The translations under genes and the position numbers were made by a program. The notes beneath the pieces were generated by a model that had not been told where the DNA came from, made no database searches, and saw nothing but the letters and a program-made list of their open reading frames with translations. From Oryzisolibacter propanilivorax (lineage in GTDB: Bacteria; Pseudomonadota; Gammaproteobacteria; Burkholderiales; Burkholderiaceae_C): a stretch of DNA of 49,711 bases. Position 1 is the first letter of the stretch, and every line of letters starts with the position of its first letter. Positions 1 to 10,246 of the stretch are shown one piece after another. The stretch lies in assembly GCF_900103645.1 (NCBI RefSeq), contig NZ_FNHP01000015.1, forward strand, positions 1-49,711. The letters are read 5' to 3'.

Positions 1-95
1 GAAAGTCAATGAAATCAACGGTCTACCCAGACCACCCCCGCGCCAGTGCTAGCTTTGCGTACCGTCACTTATTGCACTGAAAACGAGGAGACCCC
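1..95 (-). mobile_element. Left IS1071-type terminal inverted repeat (partial)
   Basis: Read on the minus strand from position 95 this begins GGGGTCTCCTCGTTTTCAGT and matches 90 of 95 positions of the repeat at 49617-49711. I recognise it as the outer part of the roughly 110-bp terminal repeat of IS1071, a Tn3-family element common on IncP-1beta catabolic plasmids; the name is from memory. The tip at 95 abuts the mer transposase gene, whose frame runs on for eight codons into the repeat. The flanking five bases (GATTT, 96-100) do not match those at the right end (GGTGA, 49612-49616), so no target duplication links the two ends. Confidence 0.85.
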
Positions 96-2543
96 GATTT
101 CGTCCCAATGGGCGCGGACGTGCTTGATGTTGAGCGTGCCGCCGATCATGGGTTTCAGCGCGTCATAGGCGGCGTCGCCCTTCGGGATGTAGAGCTTGGT
201 GTCGCCCAGGTCGCGGATGCGCGGCGCGAAGCGGAAGCCCAGGAGGTGCATCAGGGCGAAGACGTGATCGGTGAAGCCCGCCGTGTCGGTGTAATGCTCC
301 TCGATCCGCAAGTCGGACTCGTGGTACAGCAGGCCGTCGAGCACGTAGGTCGAATCGCGCACGCCGACGTTCACGACCTTGGTGTGAAATGGCGCGTACT
401 GGTCAGAAATGTGGGTGTAGAACGTCCGCCCTGGGCTGCTCCCGTATTTCGGGTTGATGTGGCCGGTGCTCTCGGCCTTGCTGCCGGTGCGGAAGTTCTG
501 GCCGTCCGACGATGAGGTGGTGCCGTCGCCCCAGTGCTCGGCGAAGGGATGGCGGAACTGTGCGTTGACCAGATCGGCCAGCGCCGCCCCGTAGGTTTCG
601 TCGCGGATGTGCCAGGCTTGCAGCCAAGCCAGCTTGGCGTAGGTCGTGCCGGGGCAAGACTCCGCCATCTTGGTCAGGCCCAGGTTGATCGCGTCGGCGA
701 GGATCGTGGTCAGCAACAGGTTCTTGTCTTTGGCCGGGTCGCCCGATTTCAGATGCGCGAAATGCCGAGTGAAGCCCGTCCATTCGTCCACCTCCAGCAG
801 CAGTTCGGTGATCTTGACGTGCGGCAGGATCATTGCCGTCTGGTCGATCAGCGCTTGGGCGGTGTCGGGTACCGCCGCGTCGAGCGGCGTGATCTTCAAG
901 CCTGACTCGGTGATGATGGCGTCCGGCAGCTCGTTGGCCGTCGCCATACGGTTGACGGTGGCAAGCTGTGTTTCCAGCAGCGTCAGCCGGTCGTTCAGGT
1001 ACCGGTTGCAGTCGGTGGCCACGGCCAGCGGCAATTCGCTGGCCTGCTTGAGGCTGGCGAATTTCGCGGGCGGCACCAGGTAGTCCTCGAAGTCCTTGAA
1101 CTGGCGCGACCCCTGCACCCAGATGTCGCCGGAACGCAACGCGTTCTTCATCTCCGACAGCGCGCACAGTTCGTAGTAGCGCCGGTCGATGCCGGTGTCG
1201 GTCATGACCAGCTTCTGCCAGCGCGGCTTGATGAACTCGGTCGGCGCGTCGGCGGGCACCTTGCGGGCGTTGTCGCTGTTCATGCCGCGCAGCACCTCGA
1301 TGGCGTCGAGCACGTCCTTCGCGGCGGGAGCGGCCCGCAGCTTGAGCACGGCAAGGAATTCCGGCGCGTAGCGGCGCAGCGTGGCGTAGCTTTCGCCGAT
1401 GCGGTGCAGGAAATCGAAGTCCTCGGGCTGCGCAAGCTTCTGCGCTTCGGTGACGCTCTCGGCGAAGGCATCCCAGGACATGACGGCCTCGATGGCGGCG
1501 AACGGATCGCGGCCCGCCTGCTTGGCCTCGATCAGCGCCTGGCCGATGCGGCCGAACAACCGCACCTTGGCGTTGATCGCCTTGCCGGACGCCTGGAATT
1601 GCTGCTGATGCTTGTTCTTGGCGGCGTTGAACAGCTTGCCCAGGATGCGGTCGTGCAGGTCGATGATTTCGTCGGTGACGGTGGCCATGCCCTCGATGGC
1701 AAGCGCCACCAGGGTGGCATAGCGTCGCTGCGCCTCGAACTTGGCCAGGTCGGCGGGCGTCATCTGGCCACCCTCACGGGCGATCTTGAGCAGGCGGTTC
1801 TGGTGCACCGACCGCTCGATGCCAGAAGGCAGGTCGAGCGCCTGCCACGCTTTGAGGCGTTCGATGTGTTCCAGCATGTGCCGCGAATTCGGTTTGACGG
1901 GCGATTGGCGCAGCCAGGCCAGCCAGGTCGTTTTGCCGTTGTCCCGACGCTTGAGCAGATCGTCGAGGCGGCGGCGATGCGCGTCCGACAGCGGTTCGGC
2001 CAAGGCATCGTAGATGCGCCGGTTGGCGCGGGTGATTGCTTCGGCGCTCGCCCGCTCGACGGCGTTGAGGGCAGGCAGAATGACCGACTGCTGCCGCAGG
2101 TGCTCGATCAAGGTGCTGGCCAGCACGATGCCCTTGTCGGTCTGCAAGGCCATCTCGGTCAGCAACTGGACGGCCTGCCGGTAGTGGCCCATGGTAAAGG
2201 GCTGGAAGCCGAACACCGTTTGCAGTTCGACCAGGTGCTCGCGCCGGGTCTGCTCCCGCTGCCCGTATTCGTCCCAGCTTTCGACGCTGACCTTGAGCTG
2301 GTCGGCGACCAGTTTCAACAAGGGCGGAAACGGCGGCTCATCGACGCCCAGGATGACACCAGGAAAGCGCAGGTAACAGAGCTGCACGGCGAAGCCCAGC
2401 CGGTTGGCCGGGCCGCGCCGCTGCCGGATGATGGAGAGGTCGGTTTCGCTGAACGTGTAGTGACGGATCAACTCATCCTTGGTGTCCGGCAACGCCAGCA
2501 GGCTTTCGCGCTCGGCGGCGGACAGGATTGAACGACGTGGCAT
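69..2543 (-). pseudogene. tnpA: Truncated Tn3-family transposase TnpA
   Basis: The N-terminus begins [20 protein letters not shown] and the protein is homologous to Tn21/Tn501 TnpA, which is about 988 residues. Here it has 824, and the last eight (GVSSFSVQ) plus the stop are encoded by the IS1071 repeat. Two acidic catalytic residues of the DDE-type core remain, near 714 (HISDQY) and in TDTAGFTD near 752-759. The region that carries the third catalytic residue, a glutamate, is deleted. It should therefore be inactive. The gene follows tnpR by two bases in the same direction. The truncation is in frame, so a stable fusion protein could be made. Confidence 0.93.
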
Positions 2544-2545
2544 AT

Positions 2546-3106
2546 TTACTGATCCGTTCTCAAGTATTGATACAGGGTTTCGCGACTGATTCCGAATTCA
2601 CGAGCCAGCTTGGTCTTTTGCTCGCCAGCCTCGACACGTTGGCGCAGTTCGGCAATACGCTCAGACGACAGGGATTTCTTCCTGCCACGGTAGGCCCCGC
2701 GCTGCTTGGCGAGCGCGATGCCCTCGCGCTGCCGCTCGCGGATCAAGGCGCGTTCGAACTCGGCGAACGCGCCCATTACCGACAGCATCAGGTTCGCCAT
2801 CGGCGAGTCCTCGCCGGTGAAGGTCAAATGCTCCTTAAGGAACTCGATGCGTACGCCGCGCTGGGTGAGGCCCTGCACCAGGCGGCGCAGGTCGTCGAGG
2901 TTGCGCGCCAGACGATCCATGCTGTGCACCACGACCGTGTCGCCTTCGCGCACGAAGGCGAGCAGCCGTTCCAGTTCGGGCCGCCGTGTGTCCTTGCCCG
3001 ACGCCTTGTCGGTGAACACTTTATCCACCTGGATCTGTTCGAGCTGCCGTTCTGGGTTCTGGTCGAAGCTGCTGACGCGGACGTAACCGATGCGCTGACC
3101 GTGCAA
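2546..3106 (-). CDS. tnpR: Transposon resolvase TnpR (serine recombinase)
   Basis: 186 residues, the normal length for the Tn21 group. The catalytic N-terminal domain has [10 protein letters not shown] with Ser12, followed by MDRLARN and [20 protein letters not shown]-terminal helix-turn-helix ([17 protein letters not shown]) binds res. I use the TTG start at 3106 because AGGAGG lies seven bases upstream and the protein then starts like known TnpR. It resolves cointegrates at the res site just upstream and acts as its own repressor in the family. It is intact although tnpA is broken, so it could still recombine res sites in trans. Confidence 0.95.
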   Translation of the reverse strand: MHGQRIGYVRVSSFDQNPERQLEQIQVDKVFTDKASGKDTRRPELERLLAFVREGDTVVVHSMDRLARNLDDLRRLVQGLTQRGVRIEFLKEHLTFTGEDSPMANLMLSVMGAFAEFERALIRERQREGIALAKQRGAYRGRKKSLSSERIAELRQRVEAGEQKTKLAREFGISRETLYQYLRTDQ

Positions 3107-3236
3107 GGTATCCTCCTGAGGGAAATGTGTCAGGAAGAAATCTATGACCCTTGACGGCGCATGTCAATCAATTCGGAAGGCAACTCTATTCTGACGATTT
3201 AGCGCCGGATGGTCTGACGCCAAGTTAGGGTATGCC
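3107..3236. other. res site and tnpR/tnpA promoter region
   Basis: About 130 bases between tnpR and urf2 hold the expected position of the three-subsite Tn21-type resolution site. TGTCAG and TGACG half sites recur here (for example near 3127, 3150, 3192, 3219 and 3232). Resolvase binds here, and the tnpR promoter should overlap. Subsite borders were not resolved by eye. Confidence 0.65.
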
Positions 3237-4226
3237 TCAATCTGACGGTAGCGAGTCGCAGGCGTTCGGATCGGCATCGGTTTCGTTCCCTGTCTTGGCA
3301 CGCGCTTCGAAGCGTTGATAACACTCCAACCCGCAGAAGTGCTCGACGTATTCCGCGCCTTCCGGGGTGAAGGCGGCATCGAGCGGGATTTCCTTGCAGC
3401 ACACGCAGCAACTGGTGGTGGTCGAGTCACTTGCATTCATGGTGGCACCCCTCCATTGACTGACGAAGACGGCGAATGCCGCCGCCGGCATTGGCTTCGC
3501 GAACAGGAAGCCTTGTCCTGTGTCGCAGTCCGCTTGTCGCAATAGATCAAGACTCGCCGATGTTTCCACGCCTTCAGCCACCACATCCATGCCCAGCCCG
3601 TGCGCAAGCTGAATCACGGTGTGCACGATGGTTTGGTCGCGGCGGTCGTTGGCGAGCCCGGCGACAAACGATTGGTCGATCTTGAGCGTGCTGATTGGGC
3701 AGCACTTCAGATGTTGCAGACAGGAATACCCCGTCCCGAAGTCATCGGCGGCGAAGCGCACACCGATCTGCCGCAAGGCGTCCAGGGCGGGGAAGATCGC
3801 CGGATCACCAAACGCGACCGATTCGGTCAGCTCGATTTCGAGATACTCGGCGGGCAACTCGGCATCAGCCAGCACGCCCTTTACCCACCCGTCGAAGTCC
3901 GGTCCCACTTGGCTCGCCGAAACATTGACGGCCAGCCGGAACGGTCGCCATGCCAGCATTCGCCAGTCACGCATCTGGCGGCAGGCTTCGCCCAGCACCC
4001 AAGCGCCGATTTCAGGCATCAGGCCGGACGATTCGACCACGGGCAGGAACTGGCCCGGTGGCAATAGTCCAAGCGTCGGATGACGCCAGCGCAACAGGGC
4101 TTCCGCGCCGACAATCCCACCACTGCGCAGATCGACGACGGGCTGGTAGTGCAGTTCAAGCTGCCCGCGCTCGACCGCTTGGGCCAGTTCCGGCGTCGTC
4201 CATCCATCCGGCCGGAAAGCGCTCAT
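3237..4226 (-). CDS. urf2: EAL-domain protein Urf2 with C-terminal Cys-rich domain
   Basis: 329 residues from the ATG at 4226, which overlaps the end of merE by four bases; this is the length of the Tn501 urf2 product. The first about 250 residues form an EAL domain with the key motifs kept: [35 protein letters not shown] and QGFLFAKP. That is consistent with an active cyclic-di-GMP phosphodiesterase. The last about 65 residues form a small Cys-rich module (CCVCC ... CGLEC) of the DUF3330 type. It is last in the mer operon, so probably mercury-induced. A role in transposon or host biofilm behaviour is inference. Confidence 0.85.
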   Translation of the reverse strand: MSAFRPDGWTTPELAQAVERGQLELHYQPVVDLRSGGIVGAEALLRWRHPTLGLLPPGQFLPVVESSGLMPEIGAWVLGEACRQMRDWRMLAWRPFRLAVNVSASQVGPDFDGWVKGVLADAELPAEYLEIELTESVAFGDPAIFPALDALRQIGVRFAADDFGTGYSCLQHLKCCPISTLKIDQSFVAGLANDRRDQTIVHTVIQLAHGLGMDVVAEGVETSASLDLLRQADCDTGQGFLFAKPMPAAAFAVFVSQWRGATMNASDSTTTSCCVCCKEIPLDAAFTPEGAEYVEHFCGLECYQRFEARAKTGNETDADPNACDSLPSD

Positions 4227-4459
4227 TCTCTTTCCCTGAATGCCCGCAACGCCCGCGACAGGGACAGAAGGAACAGGCCGGTCAAACCGAGCGCCGCGAT
4301 GACCCAATGCTCGCCGAGGAAAGCACCGGCGGTTGTGCCGGCCAGCACGACAGCGAGGATGGGCAGGTGGCAGGGGCAAGTCAGCACAGCCAGTCCGCCC
4401 CACAGGTAGCCGGTGATCGGTTTGTGCGTCTCGGACGGCAAGCGCTCGGGGTTGTTCAT
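4223..4459 (-). CDS. merE: Mercury transport protein MerE
   Basis: 78 residues starting [17 protein letters not shown], with two hydrophobic segments and a TCPCHLP cysteine pair in the first. MerE is a small inner-membrane protein linked to uptake of Hg(II) and methylmercury. The start overlaps the merD stop by four bases (ATGA), so translation is coupled. It lies between merD and urf2 as in Tn501. Confidence 0.93.
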   Translation of the reverse strand: MNNPERLPSETHKPITGYLWGGLAVLTCPCHLPILAVVLAGTTAGAFLGEHWVIAALGLTGLFLLSLSRALRAFRERE

Positions 4460-4821
4460 GGCAGACTCTCCGCGTGCTGTGCCGGCTCGGTCGGCAGGGT
4501 GGCCAACTGCACTTCCAGATCGGCCAACGCTTCGCGCCGACGCTCGACGAACTGACGCAGCAGGGCAAGCTGCGCGGCCGCTTCGTCGCCGTCCGCCGCA
4601 TCCAGCGCCCGGCACAGCCGCGCCAGCGCGTCGAGGCCGATGCCCGCCTCGAAGGCCGCCCGCACGAAGCACAGCCGTTGCAAGGCGGCGTCATCGAACA
4701 AGCCGTAGCCGCCTGGTGTGCACGCCACCGGGCGCAGCAATCCGCGCAGCAGGTAGTCGCGCACGATATGCACGCTCACCCCGGCATCAAGAGCCAGCCG
4801 GGACACCGTGTAGGCGTTCAT
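4456..4821 (-). CDS. merD: MerD, secondary regulator of the mer operon
   Basis: 121 residues, MerR-family winged helix at the N-terminus ([22 protein letters not shown]) but without the metal-binding cysteines of MerR. In this family MerD binds merO and down-regulates the operon after induction by displacing MerR. I use the start at MNAYTV (4821), which gives the standard length. It sits 17 bases after merA. Confidence 0.94.
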   Translation of the reverse strand: MNAYTVSRLALDAGVSVHIVRDYLLRGLLRPVACTPGGYGLFDDAALQRLCFVRAAFEAGIGLDALARLCRALDAADGDEAAAQLALLRQFVERRREALADLEVQLATLPTEPAQHAESLP

Positions 4822-4838
4822 TGAACACCTCCTTTTTC

Positions 4839-6536
<1,698 letters not shown>

Positions 6537-6595
6537 TTATCGTTTGTGGCGCCAGACAATGACGTCCGTTGTGCTGCGGTGCCGTTTTCAGTGAC

Positions 6596-6871
6596 TCACT
6601 GCTTGACGCTGGACGGATAGCCCGCGTCTGCGGTTGCCTTGGTCAGCTTCTGCACGCTGGTCTTGGCATCGTCGAAGGTGACGACCGCTTGGCGTGTCTC
6701 GAAAGTCACGTCAACTTTGCTGACGCCTTCGACCTTGGAAATCGCCTTCTTGACAGTGATCGGGCAGGCGGAGCAGGTCATGCCCGGTACGGACAGCGTG
6801 ACGGTCTGGGTGGCGGCCCAGACGGGGGCAACAACGGCGGCGAGGGCGAGGGAGGCAAACAGTTTCTTCAT
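6596..6871 (-). CDS. merP: Periplasmic mercury-binding protein MerP
   Basis: 91 residues. A Sec signal peptide (MKKLFASLALAAVVAPVWA) is followed by one heavy-metal-associated domain with GMTCSACP, where Cys33 and Cys36 bind Hg(II) in the periplasm and pass it to MerT. It lies 12 bases after merT. Confidence 0.97.
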   Translation of the reverse strand: MKKLFASLALAAVVAPVWAATQTVTLSVPGMTCSACPITVKKAISKVEGVSKVDVTFETRQAVVTFDDAKTSVQKLTKATADAGYPSSVKQ

Positions 6872-6883
6872 GGTGAACTCCGA

Positions 6884-7234
6884 TCAGTAGAAAAATGGCA
6901 TGACGTAGGGAAATCCGAGCGCGACCAGAACCAGCGCGGCCACGATCCAGAAAATGAGCTTGTAAGTAGCTCGCACTTGGGGAATCGCGCAGACCTCACC
7001 CGGTTTGCAGGCCGCTGCCTGCCGGTAGATGCGCCGCCAGGCGAAGAACAACGCCACCAGCGCCACGCCGATAAAGATGGGGCGATAGGGTTCCAACACC
7101 GCCAAGTTGCCGATCCAAGCGCCGCTGAACCCCAAGGCGATCAGAACCAACGGCCCGAGGCAGCAAGCCGAGGCGAGGATGGCGGCAAGCCCTCCAGTGA
7201 AGAGCGCGCCGCGCCCGGTTTTTGGTTCAGACAT
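6884..7234 (-). CDS. merT: Mercuric ion transporter MerT
   Basis: 116 residues with three predicted membrane spans. The vicinal pair Cys24-Cys25 (SACCLG) is in the first span and a second pair (CKPGEVC) is in the cytoplasmic loop; these relay Hg(II) from MerP to MerA. I use the start at MSEPKTGRG (7234), the usual one. First gene of the leftward mer operon, read from the merT promoter at 7270-7300. Confidence 0.97.
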
Positions 7235-7269
7235 GCGCTTGTCCTTTCGAATTGAAATTGGATAGCGTA

Positions 7270-7300
7270 ACCTTACTTCCGTACTCATGTACGGAGTCAA
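7270..7300 (-). promoter_or_regulatory. merT promoter and MerR operator
   Basis: On the minus strand TTGACT (7295-7300) and TAAGGT (7270-7275) are separated by 19 bases, the over-long spacer typical of MerR-controlled promoters. The operator dyad TCCGTAC/GTACGGA (7278-7295) fills the spacer. MerR holds RNA polymerase here and twists the DNA when Hg(II) binds. Confidence 0.95.
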
Positions 7301-7305
7301 GCGAT

Positions 7306-7740
7306 ATGGAAAACAATTTGGAGAACCTGACCATTGGCGTTTTCGCCAAGGCGGCCGGGGTCAATGTGGAGACCATCCGTTTCTATCAGCGCAAGGGCTT
7401 GTTGCTGGAGCCTGACAAGCCCTATGGCAGCATCCGCCGCTATGGCGAGGCGGATGTAACGCGGGTGCGCTTCGTGAAATCAGCCCAGCGGCTGGGCTTC
7501 AGCCTGGATGAGATCGCCGAGCTGCTGCGGCTGGAGGATGGCACCCATTGCGAGGAAGCCAGCAGTCTGGCCGAGCACAAGCTCAAGGACGTGCGCGAGA
7601 AAATGGCTGACCTGGCGCGCATGGAGGCCGTGCTGTCTGAGTTGGTGTGCGCCTGCCATGCGCGAAGGGGGAACGTTTCCTGCCCGCTGATCGCGTCACT
7701 ACAGGGTGGAGCAAGCTTGGCAGGTTCGGCTATGCCTTAG
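7306..7740 (+). CDS. merR: Hg(II)-responsive regulator MerR
   Basis: 144 residues. An N-terminal winged helix ([21 protein letters not shown]) is followed by the dimer helix. Cys82, Cys117 and Cys126, which form the Hg(II) site, are all present, together with Cys115. It represses itself and activates merTPADE from the shared operator. I start at [10 protein letters not shown] (7306), which gives the family length. Its stop codon lies inside the transposon terminal repeat. Confidence 0.97.
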
Positions 7741-7773
7741 CGTGCTTTATTTTCCGTTTTCTGAGACGACCCC
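7736..7773 (-). repeat. 38-bp mer-side terminal inverted repeat of the transposon
   Basis: Read on the minus strand from 7773 it starts GGGGTCGTCTCAGAAAACGG and ends in CACGCTAAG, the Tn21-subgroup type as I remember it. Plasmid DNA begins at 7774. The matching transposase-side repeat is absent from the window. Confidence 0.9.
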
Positions 7774-7775
7774 TG

Positions 7776-7795
7776 CCTCGCCGGAAGTGGCGATG
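7776..7795. repeat. Dyad repeat A1 next to the transposon junction
   Basis: CCTCGCCGGAAGTGGCGATG is a copy of the 20-bp dyad family described at 25429-25640. It starts three bases from the tip of the mer transposon and is followed by CTCGAG and the trfA terminator. Confidence 0.8.
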
Positions 7796-7801
7796 CTCGA
7801 G

Positions 7802-7830
7802 AAAAAAAGCCGCCTCGATCTCGGGCGGCT
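7802..7830 (-). terminator. Rho-independent terminator of trfA
   Basis: On the minus strand AGCCGCC (7824-7830 on the opposite strand) pairs with GGCGGCT (7808-7814), and a run of seven T follows. It lies 22 bases beyond the trfA stop. Confidence 0.88.
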
Positions 7831-7852
7831 CCAGGGGAGGGCAGGGGGGCGA

Positions 7853-9073
7853 TCACCGCTTGCAATGCACCAGGTCGTCGTTCACCCACGCACTTTCGAC
7901 CAGGCCGTTTTCGCGCAGCTCGTCGCACGCTTCGCCTACCTGCTCGCGCCACTTCTTCGGCCGGGTGGAATCCGAGCCGCACATCAGCCGGAACGTCTCC
8001 AGCTTGAGCGGGTACGGCTCCTTGTGGGTGGCGAAGTAGTCGAACATGCGCCGCGCGGTGGGCGACAGCTTGCGGTACTTCTCCCACACGAATTTCGTGT
8101 AGTGGTCGCCGGCGAACAGCACCACGATTTCGGCGTCGATCTCGACCTGGCAGCGCGACGTGCGCTTGCCGCGATCCAGGACGCGGAAGCGCCGGATCAG
8201 CGACACCGATTCGAGCCGGCCGATGCGTTGGGATGAGAACTGCATGGCCGACGCCTGGAGCCGCGTCAGGCATTCCTCGGCCCTTGTGTAGTACCGACCG
8301 TTGATTGACCAGTCCAAGTCCTGGCAAAGCTCGTAGAACGTGAAGGAAACCGGCTCTCCGAGCGCGGTGCGCTTCGCGTACTCCAGCACCTGGGCGAATA
8401 CCAGCTCGTCGTCGTCGGCGCGCAGCTCGATCCCGGTGTAGGTGATCTCCACGTCTTTGTTGACGTGGTAGATCGACTGGCCTTGCAGCGCGGCGCGCGG
8501 CACCTTCTTGTTGCGGACGGTGAAGATCGCCGACCGCCCGAAGTCGTTGGGCAGTGCCCGCATGTGATCCGGCCAGGGAGCCAGGTCGAACAGCGAGAGC
8601 TGCATGTCCTTGATCTGCTGCTTCGTGTGCTTGAGCAAGGCCGTCTGCTTGGCCTCGCTGACCTTCTCGGCCAGCTCACCGCCGGCCGTTCGCTTCTTGG
8701 TCGCCATCGCACTACTCCGTTTGTCCTGGGCCAGCGCGCCGATCTGCTCGGCCATCTTGTTCACGGCGGTGCGCGGTTCGGGCGGCAGGCCCATCGTGCG
8801 CGCAAGCTCGGCCGATTCCTGCGCCATGCGCTCGGATCGCTCGACGGCGGCACTTGCCGGCGTCGGTAGCTTCGGCGGCAAAGCCGCCTCGTTGTCGCCG
8901 GCCGTGGCCGGCAGCTCGAAGAGGGAACCGGCGGGGCGGAAGGCCCCGCCGGCGCTGCCCGAGTCCCTGCGAGCGGCGGCGGTACGGGCGGCAAGGTCGG
9001 TGGCGTCGGCTTCGCTAAGCCCGCCCTCGATGAGCTTGCGCCTGTATTCCTGCTCGTTGAACTCGTTCTGCAT
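7853..9073 (-). CDS. trfA: Replication initiator TrfA (long and short forms)
   Basis: 406 residues from MQNEFNEQEY. A second start at Met123 (position 8707, MATKKRTAGG) gives the shorter 284-residue form, as in other IncP plasmids where both forms are made. QLSLF at about 158-162 is the beta-clamp binding motif known in TrfA. The C-terminal two-thirds has winged-helix replication-initiator character and binds the iterons at 49186-49463. It follows ssb by 46 bases, which hold an 8-bp hairpin (9096-9113). Expression is from the KorA/KorB-controlled promoter near 9493-9521. Confidence 0.97.
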   Translation of the reverse strand: MQNEFNEQEYRRKLIEGGLSEADATDLAARTAAARRDSGSAGGAFRPAGSLFELPATAGDNEAALPPKLPTPASAAVERSERMAQESAELARTMGLPPEPRTAVNKMAEQIGALAQDKRSSAMATKKRTAGGELAEKVSEAKQTALLKHTKQQIKDMQLSLFDLAPWPDHMRALPNDFGRSAIFTVRNKKVPRAALQGQSIYHVNKDVEITYTGIELRADDDELVFAQVLEYAKRTALGEPVSFTFYELCQDLDWSINGRYYTRAEECLTRLQASAMQFSSQRIGRLESVSLIRRFRVLDRGKRTSRCQVEIDAEIVVLFAGDHYTKFVWEKYRKLSPTARRMFDYFATHKEPYPLKLETFRLMCGSDSTRPKKWREQVGEACDELRENGLVESAWVNDDLVHCKR

Positions 9074-9119
9074 CTAATCTCCCTCCTAGCATACTGCCCG
9101 GCCGTGGCCGGGCCTGGCC

Positions 9120-9461
9120 TTACTGGCCGCCGCCTGGCGCTTTGGTGTCCAGGTATTCGATTTCCTCGGCGATGAAATCGAAGCCGTATTCGGTCTTGCC
9201 GTCCTTCTCGTACTTCGTCGGCTCGATGCGGCCCTGGACGAACACCTTGGAGCCTTTGCCCAGGTACTTGCCCGCGTTCTCGGCCAGGCCGCCGAACGAC
9301 TTGATGCGGAAGAAGTCCGTCTGCTCCTGCTTCGCACCGGCTGCGTTGCGCCACACGCGATTGACAGCCAGGTCGAAAACGGCGCGGGCGCTGTTTTCGC
9401 TATGGCGAACGTCGGTATCGCGGGTAAGATTACCGATAAACTGGAACAGGTTGTGGCTCAT
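9120..9461 (-). CDS. ssb: Single-stranded DNA-binding protein
   Basis: 113 residues with a single OB fold (FQFIGNLTRDTDVRHSEN, VFVQGRIEPTKYEKDGK). It is shorter than chromosomal SSB (about 160-180). It ends KAPGGGQ, so the acidic DDDIPF-type tail that recruits partner proteins is missing. It is first in the ssb-trfA operon, and a role in supporting plasmid replication in varied hosts is likely. Confidence 0.95.
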   Translation of the reverse strand: MSHNLFQFIGNLTRDTDVRHSENSARAVFDLAVNRVWRNAAGAKQEQTDFFRIKSFGGLAENAGKYLGKGSKVFVQGRIEPTKYEKDGKTEYGFDFIAEEIEYLDTKAPGGGQ

Positions 9462-9492
9462 TCGTCATGCTCCTTTCGCTAATGGAGTCGTC

Positions 9493-9540
9493 AGTTTAGC
9501 TAAACCTGCGTCCGTGGTCAAGAACTTTAGCGGCTAAAAT
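9493..9540. promoter_or_regulatory. Divergent trfA/trbA promoter region with KorA and KorB operators
   Basis: Leftward trfA promoter: TTGACC (9516-9521), a 17-base spacer, TAAACT (9493-9498) on the minus strand. A perfect KorA operator GTTTAGCTAAAC (9494-9505) covers its -10. A KorB operator TTTAGCGGCTAAA (9526-9538) covers a possible rightward trbA -10 (TAAAAT, 9535-9540). The layout gives KorA/KorB joint control of replication versus transfer genes. Confidence 0.92.
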
Positions 9541-9574
9541 TTTCTGCCGCCCGCACCGAGAAGGCATACGGGCC

Positions 9575-9937
9575 TTGTACAACTACATCTTCTTCACGAA
9601 CGTGCTCCGGCTGCTCGATGAGCGGCACATGACGAAAAAGGAGCTATCGGACAGGTCGGGGGTTTCGATCTCCTTCCTGTCCGATCTCACTACTGGCAAA
9701 GCCAACCCCTCCCTAAAGGTGATGGAGGACATTGCGCAGGCCCTTGAAACTCCCCTGCCGCTCCTGCTTGAATCGACCGACCTGGACAAAGAAGCCCTTG
9801 ACACCCTGGCCGGCGGCAAGGCACCCCGAAGCCTGCCGCCAGGCTTCGAGCGCGTGGCGGCCGTGCTGCCAGAACACCAGGCGTTCATCGTCAAGAAGTG
9901 GGGCGAAGCGACAAGGAAGAAACTTAGAGGGAGTTGA
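9575..9937 (+). CDS. trbA: Transfer-operon repressor TrbA
   Basis: 120 residues from a TTG start (LYNYIFFTNVLRLL). The N-terminal half has a Cro/C1-type helix-turn-helix (MTKKELSDRSGVSISFLSDL). The C-terminal segment LPPGFERVAAVLPEHQAFIV is nearly identical to the end of KorA (LPQGFERVTAVLPEHQAFIV) and similar to part of KlcB, a known shared dimerisation module. TrbA represses trbB and the tra promoters once transfer genes are not needed. An ATG at 9629 is a possible shorter start. Confidence 0.95.
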   Translation: MYNYIFFTNVLRLLDERHMTKKELSDRSGVSISFLSDLTTGKANPSLKVMEDIAQALETPLPLLLESTDLDKEALDTLAGGKAPRSLPPGFERVAAVLPEHQAFIVKKWGEATRKKLRGS

Positions 9938-10246
9938 CGCCAGGATGTGAGAAGGGAAGGGAAGCGGCGCGGAACTGAGCCACAAGAGCCAGCCAAGTTT
10001 TAGCCGCTAAAGCCCGCCGGGGTGGCTCAACCCCCGGACAACCCATAACGCAAACGCCACGGGTTCGGCGCGAGGGCGCACGGAGCATGCGCCGCGTTGT
10101 CGCCTCTTTCGCCCCTGCAATCCGCGATGCAACGTCGCGGCCGAAGTCACCCTTGTGCGCTTCGGTGTTGCGGTCGAAATTAGTTCGGTATATCGTATGA
10201 ACCTGTGTAGAATGCGCGAAACGCAACGGCATACAGGGCATACGGA
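9938..10246 (+). promoter_or_regulatory. trbB promoter region with KorB and TrbA sites
   Basis: 309 bases without a gene. A perfect KorB operator lies at 9999-10011 (TTTAGCCGCTAAA), almost 190 bases before the likely transcript start, matching the known action-at-a-distance site in RK2. TTCGGTATATCG (10184-10195) is a probable TrbA operator over the -35, and TAGAAT (10208-10213) is a good -10. The trbB ATG follows at 10247. Confidence 0.85.

Noticed and set aside
4226..4694. Longer start for urf2 giving 485 residues
   Set aside because: The extra part is merD/merE sequence in another frame. The ATG at 4226 overlaps the merE stop and gives the known length.
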